A program made the position numbers and the translations under genes. Shown here in pieces: positions 1 to 7,700 of a stretch of DNA of 64,000 nt (positions within the stretch are counted from its first letter, which is position 1; each line of letters opens with the position of its first letter). The notes below the pieces were generated by a model that saw only the letters and a list, made by a program, of their open reading frames with translations, was not told the origin of the DNA and made no database searches. The DNA is from Clostridia bacterium. GTDB lineage: Bacteria > Bacillota > Clostridia > Christensenellales > Aristaeellaceae. Location of the stretch: assembly GCA_017470145.1 (NCBI GenBank), contig JAFUFB010000019.1:1-64000 (forward strand), written 5' to 3'.

Positions 1-798
1 ATCCTCTCTCTCCACCCCTCCTACCGCACCGGGGGCTCCGGCAAGGACGGCACCTGCGACTGCATCGGGCTCATCATCGGCGCCCTTCGCCGCGCCGGTG
101 GCAAATGGCCCGGGCTCCATGGCTCCAACTACGCCGCCCGCAAGGAGCTTGTTTCTCTGAAAAGAATCGATTCTTCTAATGACCTGTCGTTAGGTGATCT
201 GGTCTTTAAAGCCTATGTACCAAGTTCCAAGGGTTACAATCTTCCCGCTCGGTATAAGCCTGGTGGCAGTTATTTCACTGGTGATCTGTTGGATTATTAT
301 CATGTCGGCGTGGTTACTTCAAAGAATCCTTTGCACATTACTCACATGACGTCTCCATCTGCGAAGGTGGATACGTCTCTGGGTAAATGGTCTTATCATG
401 GTTTCCTTAAAGCATTTTCAAAGGACGAAAAGAAAGAAGGTGAAGAAGAAATGGTTGAAATGGTGGTAAGCTCTCAAACAGGTTCTACTGTGTACCTCCG
501 TCCAGAAAAGTCTACGAGTGCTCCGTGGTTGGTGAAAGTACCCGTAGGGGATCATGTTTTTGCAACGGTAGGGGATGATGGCTGGGCGAAGGTTCGATGG
601 AATGATCGGAACGGCTATATGATGTCCAGATTCCTGCAGCCAGTGGATGAGCCTGGAATTCCTGCCTTTTCTGATCCTGATTTGTCCATGGGTGAGGGAA
701 CGGTGGTTCTTACTCTGGTAGCGGATAAGGCTCAAGTGCTTTTGCCCATCCTTGAATCTCTGACTGGCCAATTGGTCAATCAAATAGGTCGCGGGTGA
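1..798 (+). CDS. Prophage endolysin, NlpC/P60 domain plus SH3b, 5' truncated
   Basis: The reading frame is open from base 1, so the start lies before the window; 265 residues are visible. A D-C-I-G motif (visible residues 20-23, catalytic Cys 21) and a downstream H-V-G-V-V (His 101) have the spacing of an NlpC/P60 cysteine peptidase, which cuts stem-peptide bonds in peptidoglycan. A C-terminal stretch (about 155-215) with T-V-Y-L-R-P, G-W-A-K-V-R-W and G-Y-M-M-S-R resembles a bacterial SH3 cell-wall-binding domain. A small membrane protein and a holin follow, so this is the lysis end of a prophage. Base composition changes sharply near 150: very G+C-rich before, much more A+T-rich after, which suggests a mosaic phage gene. 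The peptidase family call is firm; the bond cleaved cannot be told. Confidence 0.85.
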   Translation: MLSLHPSYRTGGSGKDGTCDCIGLIIGALRRAGGKWPGLHGSNYAARKELVSLKRIDSSNDLSLGDLVFKAYVPSSKGYNLPARYKPGGSYFTGDLLDYYHVGVVTSKNPLHITHMTSPSAKVDTSLGKWSYHGFLKAFSKDEKKEGEEEMVEMVVSSQTGSTVYLRPEKSTSAPWLVKVPVGDHVFATVGDDGWAKVRWNDRNGYMMSRFLQPVDEPGIPAFSDPDLSMGEGTVVLTLVADKAQVLLPILESLTGQLVNQIGRG

Positions 799-850
799 GG
801 ATTCTCCTGGTGGTTCTGTTTGCTTTTGAAAAAGAAAGGTGGTGATTGTT

Positions 851-1210
851 TTGTCTTTTATCCTGGAAATCCTAAAGCTCTTGGGTGTATCTTCTGTAAT
901 TTCGGCCATCGTTGTTTGGTTTCTTCAGCGTCTGCTAAAGTCCCGCGATTTGAAGCAGGAGGAGCTTCGTTTGCAAAATGAAGCTATGGAGAAACAGAAC
1001 CAAGCAATTATGCAAGGTCTGCAGGCGATCCTTCGTGATCGGCTTCTTCAGGGCTATCGTCATTATCTGGAAAAAGGCTATGCAGATTATGAGGATCGAG
1101 AAAACCTGGAGAATATCTGGGCCCAGTACCATGCTCTCGGTGCTAATGGTGTCATGGATGACCTGCGGGAAAGGTTTCGTGCGCTTCCACCTTTTCCGCC
1201 AGAATCTTGA
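851..1210 (+). CDS. Phage membrane-anchored coiled-coil protein next to the holin
   Basis: A 119-residue protein with one hydrophobic N-terminal segment (L-G-V-S-S-V-I-S-A-I-V-V-W-F) followed by a charged helix rich in Q, E, K and R (about residues 25-70) that looks like a coiled coil. I chose the TTG at 851 because AAGGTGGTGAT, close to the full anti-Shine-Dalgarno complement, lies about 7 bases before it; GTG codons at 839 and 842 fall inside that ribosome site. Small proteins of this shape sit between endolysin and holin genes in many Firmicutes phages. I do not recognise a named family. A role in lysis or tail assembly is inferred from position only. Confidence 0.6.
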   Translation: MSFILEILKLLGVSSVISAIVVWFLQRLLKSRDLKQEELRLQNEAMEKQNQAIMQGLQAILRDRLLQGYRHYLEKGYADYEDRENLENIWAQYHALGANGVMDDLRERFRALPPFPPES

Positions 1211-1251
1211 TGTTGTGTTCTTAATAACTACATGATGGAAAGGATGTGTTT

Positions 1252-1467
1252 GTGGTGAATTTCAAGACTTGGTTGAAGGCTGCCTTAATCCGCGCTGTTC
1301 GGACTTTCGCGGAAAGTGCTTTGGCGTTTATTGGGACAGGTGCAGTGGGTATTACTGAAGTGGACTGGTTGGGGGTACTCTCGGCAGGTGCTTTTGGGTT
1401 TGTTTCCAGTCTCCTTTTGGCGGTTGCTACTGGCCTTCCAGAAGTGCCTAAAGTGACGGGGGAATGA
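1252..1467 (+). CDS. Phage holin, r1t type
   Basis: A 71-residue protein with the signature of the r1t holin family: a K-T-W-L-K-A-A start, R-T-F-A-E-S-A-L-A, then G-T-G-A-V-G, V-D-W-L-G-V-L-S-A-G and a second hydrophobic stretch. Two membrane segments are visible. Holins permeabilise the membrane so that the endolysin reaches the wall, matching the endolysin upstream. The GTG at 1252 is preferred over that at 1246, which overlaps the ribosome site GGAAAGGA at 1237-1244; GTG 1255 is also possible. It is the last phage gene before the attachment-site region. Confidence 0.8.
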   Translation: MVNFKTWLKAALIRAVRTFAESALAFIGTGAVGITEVDWLGVLSAGAFGFVSSLLLAVATGLPEVPKVTGE

Positions 1468-1603
1468 AGCTCTCTAAGCAAGCTGTATCCTTGATTTTTC
1501 GATGCTATTATGGTAGAATCCGCACCGATGCAACACTACAAGTTGCAGAACGTTCGCTTGAGAGGGCGATGGAAAAAAAGCTGGAAGCTTCTCGGCTGCT
1601 TGT

Positions 1604-1654
1604 GTACTACCCACGTACTACCCACTTAGGGTCAGAAACCGTTGATTTACAACG
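1604..1654. repeat. Tandem 11-bp repeat and small inverted repeat next to the att-like site
   Basis: GTACTACCCAC occurs twice back to back (1604-1614, 1615-1625). About 15 bases later CGTTG-ATTTA-CAACG (1640-1654) is a perfect 5-bp inverted repeat. Both lie between the last phage gene and the tRNA-like fragment. Their place fits integrase or accessory-factor binding sites at a phage attachment region; that is inference. Apart from these repeats, the att-like site and the terminator, 1468-1800 holds nothing I can support. Confidence 0.4.
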
Positions 1655-1660
1655 AAAACA

Positions 1661-1710
1661 CCCTGACTCTTAATCAGGGTGTCTAGGGTTCGAGTCCCTA
1701 ATGGTGTACG
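1661..1710 (+). other. tRNA-Lys(CUU)-like 3' fragment, probable prophage attachment site
   Basis: The stretch folds as the 3' part of a tRNA. The anticodon stem is CCCTGA/TCAGGG (1661-1666, 1674-1679) around the seven-base loop CTCTTAA with anticodon CTT at 1669-1671. A variable region and a T arm TAGGG-TTCGAGT-CCCTA (1685-1701) follow. No acceptor 5' strand or D arm precedes it, so it is not a complete gene. Phages often integrate in the 3' half of tRNA genes and leave such a fragment at the far end. With lysis genes on its left and a chromosomal operon on its right, attR is the natural reading. The acceptor-side bases ATGGTGTA are unusual for a tRNA, which lowers confidence. Confidence 0.55.
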
Positions 1711-1747
1711 AAGCTGAAAGCTTTATCGAGCTTTCAGCTTTTTTCTT
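1711..1747 (+). terminator. Rho-independent terminator after the att-like site
   Basis: AAGCTGAAAGC (1711-1721) pairs with GCTTTCAGCTT (1730-1740) across an 8-base loop and is followed by TTTTCTTGTT. It separates prophage transcription from mrnC. Confidence 0.85.
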
Positions 1748-1800
1748 GTTTTGAGCAGCAGAATGTTCAAACAGAAAATTACACCATAGGAGGAAACTGA

Positions 1801-2196
1801 GTGCTCGAGACGCCAAAGATGGAGGTCAAGGAGGCCGCGCTGCTCAATCCACTGCAGTTGGCCTATATGGGGGATTCCGTATGGGAGATGCTGGTTCGAA
1901 GCCGGCTGATCTTTCAGAAAAAGAACGTGCATCACATGCACACGGAGTGCGTGCAGCGCGTGAACGCGGCTGCCCAGGCCCAGGCCATGGAGCTGATTCA
2001 TCCCCTGTTGACCGAGGAGGAGGCTTCCATCTTCCAGCGCGGAAGGAATGCCCACGCCCGGCACCCCAGCCCCCGGCATCAGGCCCCAGCGGATTACGCG
2101 GAAGCCACCGGCTTTGAAGCGCTGATGGGTTACCTGTATCTGACGGGAGCGGTGGAGCGGATTTGCCAGCTGGCGGACGTGATTTTTGAGAAATAA
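1801..2196 (+). CDS. mrnC: Mini-ribonuclease III (MrnC)
   Basis: A 131-residue protein that is only an RNase III-like catalytic domain, without a double-stranded-RNA-binding domain, the usual size for MrnC. Y-M-G-D-S-V-W-E (residues 21-28) and a late G-F-E-A-L-M-G-Y-L-Y-L carry the acidic residues of the metal site. MrnC matures 23S rRNA termini in Bacillota. GTG start with AGGAGG about 5 bases before. It heads mrnC-thyX-rlmB-sigH; in related genomes cysS lies directly upstream, but here the prophage end takes that place. I see no strong promoter between the terminator and the gene. Confidence 0.9.
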   Translation: MLETPKMEVKEAALLNPLQLAYMGDSVWEMLVRSRLIFQKKNVHHMHTECVQRVNAAAQAQAMELIHPLLTEEEASIFQRGRNAHARHPSPRHQAPADYAEATGFEALMGYLYLTGAVERICQLADVIFEK

Positions 2197-2217
2197 AAGG
2201 GAAGGATCATTCACAGA

Positions 2218-2967
2218 ATGCCTGAAAAGAAAAAACTGAAGGTGGAGCTGATTCGGCACACCCTGCGCCCGGAGGAGACTATCGCCCTGGGAGCGAAGCT
2301 GTGTTATTCCAAGGCCAACATTGAGGATTTAAAAAACAGGGTGGAGGAGAAGGATCAGGAGGCCTTCATCGAACGATTGCTGAGCATGGGGCATGAATCC
2401 GTTTTTGAGCATGCTTGCTTTACCTTTGGCGTGGAGGGCGTCAGCCGGGTGCTGCTGGCCCAGCTGACGCGGCACCGGATGGCCAGCTTCTCCGTCCAGA
2501 GCCAGCGATATGTCAGCTATGAAAAGGGCTTTGGATACATTCTTCCGCCAAAGATCGAAGCCTTAGGGCCAGAAGCGGTGGCGGAATTCCAGCGGCAGAT
2601 GGACCAGATGCAGGAATGGTATCTGGGCTGGCAGGAAAAGCTCGGGAGCGGCGAAGGGGGAAACGAGGACGCCCGCTTCGTGTTGCCCAACGCCTGCGAA
2701 ACCCGAGCGCTGATTACCATGAACGTACGGGAGCTGCGGCATTTCTTCAGCCTACGGATGTGCAACCGCGCACAATGGGAGATTCGGGCCATGGCGAAGG
2801 AAATGCACCGGCTGTGTCTGGAGGTGGCGCCAGCCCTTTTCGCGGACGCGGGGCCGGCCTGCCTGCGAGGGAAATGCGCCGAAGGGGAAAAGACCTGCGG
2901 CAAAATGAAGGAAATTCGAGAGGAGCGGGAACAGCTGCTCCAGAATATACGTAAAGGGGAAGAATAA
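2218..2967 (+). CDS. thyX: FAD-dependent thymidylate synthase ThyX
   Basis: A 249-residue protein with the ThyX motif R-H-R-M-A-S-F-S-V-Q-S-Q-R (residues 85-97), an S-V-F-E-H substrate-site segment before it, and N-A-C-E-T-R and R-E-L-R-H-F-F blocks after. ThyX makes dTMP from dUMP using methylene-tetrahydrofolate, FAD and NADPH in the cytoplasm. It lies 21 bp after mrnC and 5 bp before rlmB, so the genes are probably one operon. The C-terminal tail with C-L-R-G-K-C-A-E-G-E-K-T-C carries three cysteines. No thyA is seen in the window. Confidence 0.95.
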   Translation: MPEKKKLKVELIRHTLRPEETIALGAKLCYSKANIEDLKNRVEEKDQEAFIERLLSMGHESVFEHACFTFGVEGVSRVLLAQLTRHRMASFSVQSQRYVSYEKGFGYILPPKIEALGPEAVAEFQRQMDQMQEWYLGWQEKLGSGEGGNEDARFVLPNACETRALITMNVRELRHFFSLRMCNRAQWEIRAMAKEMHRLCLEVAPALFADAGPACLRGKCAEGEKTCGKMKEIREEREQLLQNIRKGEE

Positions 2968-2972
2968 GGACC

Positions 2973-4130
2973 ATGGCATATTATCAGAACGCGCCGAAGA
3001 AAAAGACGAAGATTAATTATGGCGAGACCGGCTCCTGGGACGAGGAGGGCAGCCATTACAGTGACCGGCGGGAACGTCCCGCCCGGGGAAAAAGCACATA
3101 CGAGACAGGCAACAGAAAGGGATACGGTCGGAGAGACGATTCCTATTCCAGTCGGGGCGATCGAAACGAATCTAAGCGCTACGAAGAGCGGGATTCCCGC
3201 GGCTATGATCGGAAGCGTTCCGATGGTTCTCGGGCGCCTGGCGGGCGGCAGGATCGGGGAGAGGGGTATTCCTCCCGTACCGTCGGCCCTCGCAGGGAGG
3301 ATTTTTCTCCCCGGAAGCCTCAGCCCCCGCGGGAGGAGGAGAGCTATCGCAGCTACGAATATCGGAAACCCGGCCCGGAAACCTTCGACCAAAATACGGA
3401 AAATGATCATATTCTTTGCGGTCGAAATCCCATTCGGGAAGCGCTGCGCAGCGGCCGGGAGATTGAGAAGCTGCTGGTGCAGAAGGGCGAGCTGAGCGGC
3501 AGCGCCAAAGAGATCGTGATGGAAGCCCGGGAAAAGAAGATCATGGTGCAGGAGGTGGACAAGCGCCGCCTGGATGAGATCGCGCTGCACCATCAGGGCC
3601 TTATCGCCTTTGCTTCCGCCTATCATTACGCGGAAATCGACGAGATGCTGGACGAGGCGGAGAAAAAACAGGAGGCCCCCTTCCTGGTGATTTTGGACGG
3701 GGTGACCGACCCCCACAATCTGGGGGCCATTATCCGGACGGCGGAATGCGTCGGCGCCCACGGGGTGATCATTCCCATCCATCGCAGCGTCGGGCTGACG
3801 CCGGCCGCGGTGAAGGCCTCTGCCGGCGCCATAGAGCATACGAAGGTGGCCCGGGTGACCAACCTGAACCGGACCATCGACGATTTGAAGCGCCAGGGTG
3901 TCTGGACCTACGCTGTTACCATGGATGGCAAGGACTATGAAAAGGTGGATTTCCGCGGCGGCTGCGCGCTGGTGATCGGGGCCGAAGGGGAAGGCATCAG
4001 CCGGCTGACGGCGGAAAAATGCGACCTGAGCGTGAGCCTGCCCATGAAGGGCGAGTTGGACAGCCTGAACGCCTCCGTGGCCGCGGGCGTCATGATGTAT
4101 CGAGTTCTGAGCAGCAGAAGAAAAGGATAA
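2973..4130 (+). CDS. rlmB: 23S rRNA 2'-O-methyltransferase RlmB (TrmH/SpoU family) with long disordered N terminus
   Basis: The last 240 residues (about 146-385) are a standard TrmH-family protein: substrate-binding domain starting H-I-L-C-G-R-N-P-I-R-E-A, then the knotted SPOUT domain with D-P-H-N-L-G-A-I-I-R-T-A, V-I-G-A-E-G-E-G-I-S and S-L-N-A-S-V-A. The family methylates a ribose in 23S rRNA; the TrmH family has several target sites, so the exact nucleotide is assumed. The first 145 residues are low-complexity, rich in R, D, S, E, G and Y, an extension most RlmB proteins lack. It sits in the usual place between thyX and sigH; the NYN-domain gene often found here (yacP) is missing. Confidence 0.88.
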   Translation: MAYYQNAPKKKTKINYGETGSWDEEGSHYSDRRERPARGKSTYETGNRKGYGRRDDSYSSRGDRNESKRYEERDSRGYDRKRSDGSRAPGGRQDRGEGYSSRTVGPRREDFSPRKPQPPREEESYRSYEYRKPGPETFDQNTENDHILCGRNPIREALRSGREIEKLLVQKGELSGSAKEIVMEAREKKIMVQEVDKRRLDEIALHHQGLIAFASAYHYAEIDEMLDEAEKKQEAPFLVILDGVTDPHNLGAIIRTAECVGAHGVIIPIHRSVGLTPAAVKASAGAIEHTKVARVTNLNRTIDDLKRQGVWTYAVTMDGKDYEKVDFRGGCALVIGAEGEGISRLTAEKCDLSVSLPMKGELDSLNASVAAGVMMYRVLSSRRKG

Positions 4131-4134
4131 TAGC

Positions 4135-4935
4135 ATGGATCGGGACTGGAATGGAATGCAAGACCCGGAGGATGAGGAGGAGCAGGTCTATGACGACGCG
4201 CGAATCCTCCGCCTCAGCGAGGAGCAGGAGGAAGAATATCTGCGCCAGCAGGAGGTCAACCGGGCCCTGGAAAGCGAAATCGACGAGGGATACGATCTGG
4301 GAGAACAGCAGGAGGACTTGCTTCGCCGCTACAGCGATCTAAGTGACGAAGAGGTGGTGGCGCTGTGCCACGAGGGCGAAAAGCTGGCAGAGGAATATCT
4401 GCTGGACAAATATAAAAATTTCGTTCGCTCCAAAGCCCGGAGCTATTTCCTCATCGGTGCGGATCATGAGGACATTGTGCAGGAAGGGATGATCGGCCTG
4501 TACAAGGCCATCCGGGATTTTCGGCCGGAGCGGCTCAGCTCCTTCCATGCCTTCGCGGAGCTTTGCATTACCAGACAGATTATTACCGCCATCAAGACGG
4601 CCACCCGGCAGAAGCATATCCCCTTGAATAGCTATATCAGCTTAAATAAGCCCCTCTACGACGAGGAGAGCGATCGGACGCTGATGGACGTAATCATGGA
4701 GGGCCGGGTTTCCAATCCAGAGGAGATCATCATCAACCGGGAGGATCTGGTCAACATCAATTACAAGATCAAGGAGGTGCTCTCCGGGCTGGAACAGGAT
4801 GTGCTGAACGCCTACCTGGATGGCAAGAGCTATGTGGAGATCGCGGAATCCCTGGGGCGGCATGTGAAATCCATCGATAATGCCCTGCAGCGAGTGAAAC
4901 GAAAACTGGAAAAATATCTGGAGGAAGAGGAATAA
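4135..4935 (+). CDS. sigH: RNA polymerase sigma factor SigH family
   Basis: From about residue 64 the protein matches SigH closely: N-F-V-R-S-K-A-R-S-Y-F-L-I-G-A-D (region 2), Q-K-H-I-P-L-N-S-Y-I-S-L-N-K-P and the region-4 helix H-V-K-S-I-D-N-A-L-Q-R-V-K-R-K-L-E. In Bacillus, SigH directs stationary-phase, competence and early sporulation genes. The protein is 266 residues against about 218 in Bacillus; the surplus is an acidic N-terminal extension of about 45-50 residues. It starts 4 bp after rlmB and is followed by a terminator. Confidence 0.92.
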   Translation: MDRDWNGMQDPEDEEEQVYDDARILRLSEEQEEEYLRQQEVNRALESEIDEGYDLGEQQEDLLRRYSDLSDEEVVALCHEGEKLAEEYLLDKYKNFVRSKARSYFLIGADHEDIVQEGMIGLYKAIRDFRPERLSSFHAFAELCITRQIITAIKTATRQKHIPLNSYISLNKPLYDEESDRTLMDVIMEGRVSNPEEIIINREDLVNINYKIKEVLSGLEQDVLNAYLDGKSYVEIAESLGRHVKSIDNALQRVKRKLEKYLEEEE

Positions 4936-4951
4936 GCTTTTCTTCTGGGAG

Positions 4952-4986
4952 GAAGGTCAGAGGTTTCTGACCTTTTCCTTTTTTCG
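4952..4986 (+). terminator. Rho-independent terminator of the mrnC-sigH operon
   Basis: AAGGTCAGA and TCTGACCTT form a stem around a short loop, followed by TTCCTTTTTT. It closes the operon 17 bases after the sigH stop. Confidence 0.85.
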
Positions 4987-5054
4987 GTGGAATTTCCGAT
5001 GGCGGGGCAATCTGGCGCAGGGATACGTCTCCCACACAAGATGAAAATTTCTGC

Positions 5055-5083
5055 TTGACGAAAACAGTACAAAACGGTAGAAT
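5055..5083 (+). promoter_or_regulatory. Sigma-A-type promoter of the glg operon
   Basis: TTGACG (5055-5060), a 17-base spacer and TAGAAT (5078-5083). The leader to glgC is about 85 bases and contains a 7-bp stem, GCACAGG (5095-5101) with CCTGTGC (5123-5129), without a T run. The stem may be a structural or regulatory element, but I have no function for it. Confidence 0.8.
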
Positions 5084-5174
5084 ATAGGCCAGATGCACAG
5101 GACTTTTCCGTTAGCCATTCTGCCTGTGCTTATTATGGGAGCAAAAGAATAAATTTTAAGGAGCGTGTGGATCT

Positions 5175-6365
5175 GTGTTAAGAAAGAAGACTTGCGTTGC
5201 TATGCTTTTGGCGGGCGGCCAGGGGAGCCGCCTGGGGATTTTGACCAAGGAGGTCGCGAAGCCGGCGGTGCCCTATGGCGGAAAGTATCGGATTATCGAC
5301 TTCCCTCTGAGCAACTGCACCAACAGTGGCATCGACACCGTGGGTGTGCTGACGCAGTATCAGCCCCTGGAGCTGAACTCCTACATCGGCAGCGGCGCCC
5401 CGTGGGATCTGGACATCAGCAACGGCGGCGTGTTCGTTCTGCCTCCCTACCAGACGGTAAAGGGCAGCGAGTGGTACCGGGGCACAGCGAACGCCATCTA
5501 TCAGAACATGGCCTTCATCGAAGAGTATAATCCGGACTATGTGCTGATTCTCAGCGGCGATCACATCTACAAGATGGACTACAACGCCATGCTGAACGAT
5601 CATATCCGTAACGGCGCGGACGCAACCATCGCCGTGCGCCCCGTGCCGTGGGAGGAAGCGCCCCGCTTCGGCATCATGAACACCGACGCCGAGAACCGCA
5701 TCATCGAATTCGAAGAAAAGCCGAAGAAGCCGAAGAGCAACAAGGCTTCCATGGGCGTATATATCTTCACTTGGGAGAAGCTGCGGAAATACCTGATCGA
5801 TGATGAAGCCGACAAGAAGAGCAGCAACGACTTTGGCAAGAACATTATTCCCACCATGCTGGCGGATCAGCAGCGCATGTTTGCTTACAACTTCGAGGGA
5901 TACTGGAAGGATGTGGGAACCATCGAGAGCCTGTGGGAAGCGAATATGGACCTGCTGAGCAAGCCCGCGCCCATCGACATGCACGACAAGAGCTGGCGCA
6001 TCTACGCCCGGACCCAGGGATTGCCCCCGCATTATATCGCCAAGGGCGCGGAGGTGACGGACAGCCTGGTCAGCGAAGGCAGCAGCATCTATGGTCATGT
6101 GACCCACAGCGTCATCTTCGGCGGGGTGACCATCGAAGAAGGCGCCAGCGTGACGGACAGCGTCATCATGCCCGGCAGCATCATTAAGCGGGGAGCCGTG
6201 GTCCGGCGGACCATCGTGGCCGAAGGAGCCACCATCGGCGCGGGCTCCTTCATCGGCGAAGAGACGGGGAACATCGCCGTGGTAGGCCACAGCGTTTCCG
6301 TGCCTGCCGGCGTAAACGTGGCGGCAGGCGTACAGGTTGACGCGGAGACCACCTTTGAAGCCTGA
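5175..6365 (+). CDS. glgC: Glucose-1-phosphate adenylyltransferase GlgC
   Basis: A 396-residue protein. The N-terminal nucleotidyltransferase domain has [10 protein letters not shown] (residues 11-20), [15 protein letters not shown] and [11 protein letters not shown]; the last 110 residues form a left-handed beta-helix with hexapeptide-like repeats. It makes ADP-glucose, the committed step of bacterial glycogen synthesis. GTG start, chosen because AAGGAG lies about 11 bases before and the conserved [10 protein letters not shown] start follows. First gene of glgC-glgD-glgA. Confidence 0.95.
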   Translation: MLRKKTCVAMLLAGGQGSRLGILTKEVAKPAVPYGGKYRIIDFPLSNCTNSGIDTVGVLTQYQPLELNSYIGSGAPWDLDISNGGVFVLPPYQTVKGSEWYRGTANAIYQNMAFIEEYNPDYVLILSGDHIYKMDYNAMLNDHIRNGADATIAVRPVPWEEAPRFGIMNTDAENRIIEFEEKPKKPKSNKASMGVYIFTWEKLRKYLIDDEADKKSSNDFGKNIIPTMLADQQRMFAYNFEGYWKDVGTIESLWEANMDLLSKPAPIDMHDKSWRIYARTQGLPPHYIAKGAEVTDSLVSEGSSIYGHVTHSVIFGGVTIEEGASVTDSVIMPGSIIKRGAVVRRTIVAEGATIGAGSFIGEETGNIAVVGHSVSVPAGVNVAAGVQVDAETTFEA

Positions 6366-6508
6366 GGAAGCACTGATTTGCGTTCATCCCGAGGGGAGAA
6401 CGGGAACGACCGGAAAGATTACGGTATATCACCATCATTTTACACTGATTGAGGACGATCAGTGTTTCCCGAAGACCGGAATATGAGAGACGAAAGGACG
6501 AAACGAAC

Positions 6509-7630
6509 ATGAAAGATGTCATGGGAATTATCTATACAGGCGAGAATGATACCCGCCTGCGGGAACTGACGATGCTTCGAGCCATTGCCGCGCTGCCGGT
6601 GGCTGCCCGTTTCCGGGTGATTGACTTTCAGGTTAGCAGCATGGTAAACGCTGGGATCAAAAATATCGGCGTCATCATGCAGAAGAATTACCACAGCCTG
6701 ATGGATCATCTGGGCAGCGGCAAGGAATGGGACCTGCACGGAAAGAACGAAGGTCTGCATATCCTGCCCCCCTTCCTGACCCGGGAAAACGTGGGCGTTT
6801 ACACCGGCCTGTTGGACGCCATCCGCAGCAACACCAACTATCTGGAGCGCAGCAAGCAGAGCACCCTGGTGCTCAGCGGCAGCGATATCATCTACAACGC
6901 CCGACTGGACGAAGTGTTAAAGTTCCATCAGGACACGGGCGCCGGCGTTACCCTGATGTACACCAAGGATCCCTCCATGAAGCGGGACGAGCTGGGCACC
7001 TATCTGAGCCTGGACGAGGCGGGCAACGTGGTGGATATGGAAATTCAGCCCACCCACCCCAGCTATGAAAACGCCTACATGAAGGTCATGATCATCAAAC
7101 GGGAGCTGATGTTGAGCCTGGTGGACAAAGCCGTCAGCCATGGCCTGCATGACCTGGATCGGGATTTCCTGATGAAGATGGTACGGGAGAAGCAGTACAC
7201 CGTCAACGCCTACGAATACAAGGGCGAATGCTGGCGCATCGACAGTGTGCAGAGCTTCTTCAAATTCAACATGGACATTCTGGATCCGGAAAAGATGAAG
7301 GGTTTCTTCCGGGATGATCTACCGGTCTACACCAAGGTGCGGGACGAAATGCCCACCTATTATGGCGATAATGCATCGGCGGTAAACAGCCTGATCGCTG
7401 ACGGTTGTCAGATCGAGGGTCGGGTGGAAAACAGCATCCTGTTCCGGGGAGTTCGGGTCGCGCCGGACGCTTATGTAAAGAATTGCATCATCATGCAGGA
7501 TGGCCAGGTGCACAGCGGCGCGCATATTGAAAATTGCATTCTGGACAAGCAGAGCGTTATCAAGCGCAACGCCAAGCTGATTGGGCCTGACGCTTATCCC
7601 ATCGTGATTGGAAAGAACGTAGTCATCTGA
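6509..7630 (+). CDS. glgD: GlgD, regulatory paralogue of glucose-1-phosphate adenylyltransferase
   Basis: A 373-residue protein with the GlgC fold, but the nucleotide-binding motif is replaced by I-I-Y-T-G-E-N-D-T-R-L, as in GlgD proteins. GlgD has no clear pyrophosphorylase activity of its own and forms a complex with GlgC in Bacillota. I placed the start at ATG 6509, 10 bases after AAAGGA; an in-frame ATG 60 bases upstream would add a non-conserved, arginine-rich stretch. The 143-base gap after glgC holds no other gene. Confidence 0.92.
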   Translation: MKDVMGIIYTGENDTRLRELTMLRAIAALPVAARFRVIDFQVSSMVNAGIKNIGVIMQKNYHSLMDHLGSGKEWDLHGKNEGLHILPPFLTRENVGVYTGLLDAIRSNTNYLERSKQSTLVLSGSDIIYNARLDEVLKFHQDTGAGVTLMYTKDPSMKRDELGTYLSLDEAGNVVDMEIQPTHPSYENAYMKVMIIKRELMLSLVDKAVSHGLHDLDRDFLMKMVREKQYTVNAYEYKGECWRIDSVQSFFKFNMDILDPEKMKGFFRDDLPVYTKVRDEMPTYYGDNASAVNSLIADGCQIEGRVENSILFRGVRVAPDAYVKNCIIMQDGQVHSGAHIENCILDKQSVIKRNAKLIGPDAYPIVIGKNVVI

Positions 7631-7642
7631 TCATACACTTTG

Positions 7643-7675
7643 ACGGCTGCCGCGTTGCCGGTAGCCGTTTATTTG
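7643..7675 (+). terminator. Hairpin between glgD and glgA, possible weak terminator
   Basis: ACGGCTGCCG (7643-7652) pairs with CGGTAGCCGT (7659-7668), with one G-T pair, and TTTATTT follows. The T run is interrupted, so it may reduce rather than stop read-through into glgA. Confidence 0.5.
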
Positions 7676-7700
7676 AAACTCAAGGGAGGGATTTCTCGAT

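Noticed and set aside
1464-1673. A 69-codon frame overlapping the holin stop
   Set aside because: It has no ribosome site of its own, no family likeness, and runs through the repeats into the tRNA-like site.
1661-1710. A complete tRNA-Lys gene
   Set aside because: No D arm or acceptor 5' strand precedes the anticodon arm, and the acceptor-side bases are not tRNA-like.
2517-4136. A 539-codon minus-strand frame across thyX and rlmB
   Set aside because: It crosses two well-supported genes and has no domain signature.
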